A stretch of DNA of 5,862 bases from JALHVH01 sp964544265 (lineage in GTDB: Bacteria > Acidobacteriota > Aminicenantia > Aminicenantales > Saccharicenantaceae), in NCBI GenBank assembly GCA_964544265.1, contig CAZJBD010000153.1:1-5862 (forward strand). The letters are read 5' to 3'. The notes beneath the pieces were generated by a model. That model was not told the origin of the DNA and did not search any database. It worked only from the letters and a program-made list of their open reading frames with translations. Position numbers and translations under genes: made by a program. This document shows positions 5,778 through 5,862 of this stretch, piece after piece (the stretch's first letter is position 1; the number at the start of each line of letters is the position of its first letter).

Positions 5778-5862
5778 GGCGCGGCTTAAGATAGGAAGCA
5801 TCTCTTCGTGTGATAGAGACAATGGCGCAGGGGCGATGCCCGGAGGAGGCAGTCGAAGGTCG
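5778..5862. other. No supported gene at the right edge
   Basis: These 85 bp upstream of the TPR promoter hold no coding region I can support. A short open frame from ATG 5822 on the plus strand runs off the edge but has no ribosome site, and minus-strand frames carry no recognisable protein end. A GGAGGAGG run at 5842-5849 has no start codon at the right distance inside the window. Confidence 0.4.

Noticed and set aside
5727..5822. Upstream extension of the TPR protein to a TTG at 5822
   Set aside because: It would run through the predicted promoter and ribosome site and would put 32 residues before the signal peptide.

Overview
This 5.86 kb window is ordinary-looking, GC-rich bacterial chromosome. 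It holds seven protein genes and no RNA genes, insertion sequences or CRISPR arrays. The promoters that can be read resemble sigma-70 sites (TTGACT / TTGTCA with TATAAT-like -10 boxes). Several genes have good Shine-Dalgarno sites, including GGAGG before amrA and the TPR gene and AAAGGAG before the peptidase. The lineage cannot be fixed from sequence alone. The gene content and protein style recall Acidobacteriota or Aminicenantota relatives; this is an impression, not a result.

Left arm (3-1522, minus strand): a metallo-beta-lactamase-fold hydrolase of the glyoxalase II / YcbL type is followed by a complete XerD-type tyrosine recombinase. The two overlap by ATGA, so they look like one translationally coupled transcript read leftward. 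A 98-bp divergent intergenic region (1523-1620) carries a promoter for this pair on the minus strand and a near-consensus promoter for the rightward genes on the plus strand.

Middle (1621-4918, plus strand): four tightly packed genes form a probable operon. They are a class I SAM-dependent methyltransferase, a small unrecognised protein that may be a degenerate JAB/MPN-like fold, an AMMECR1-domain protein (amrA), and a secreted subtilisin-like serine peptidase. The junctions are a 7-nt gap, a 4-nt ATGA overlap, and a 41-nt overlap in which the peptidase starts at a TTG inside amrA behind a strong ribosome binding site. The first two genes lack a Shine-Dalgarno site and instead have TATAAT 6-7 nt before the start codon, which suggests leaderless transcripts.

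Right arm (4932-5726, minus strand): a secreted TPR protein converges on the peptidase with only 13 bp between the stop codons. It has its own promoter and ribosome binding site, and its C-terminal half resembles the eukaryotic RMDN (regulator of microtubule dynamics, FAM82) family. The last 85 bp hold no supported gene.

No clear new defence or mobile system is present. The most interesting points are the orphan amrA operon with its unknown small partner, the possible leaderless starts, and the RMDN-like secreted TPR protein.
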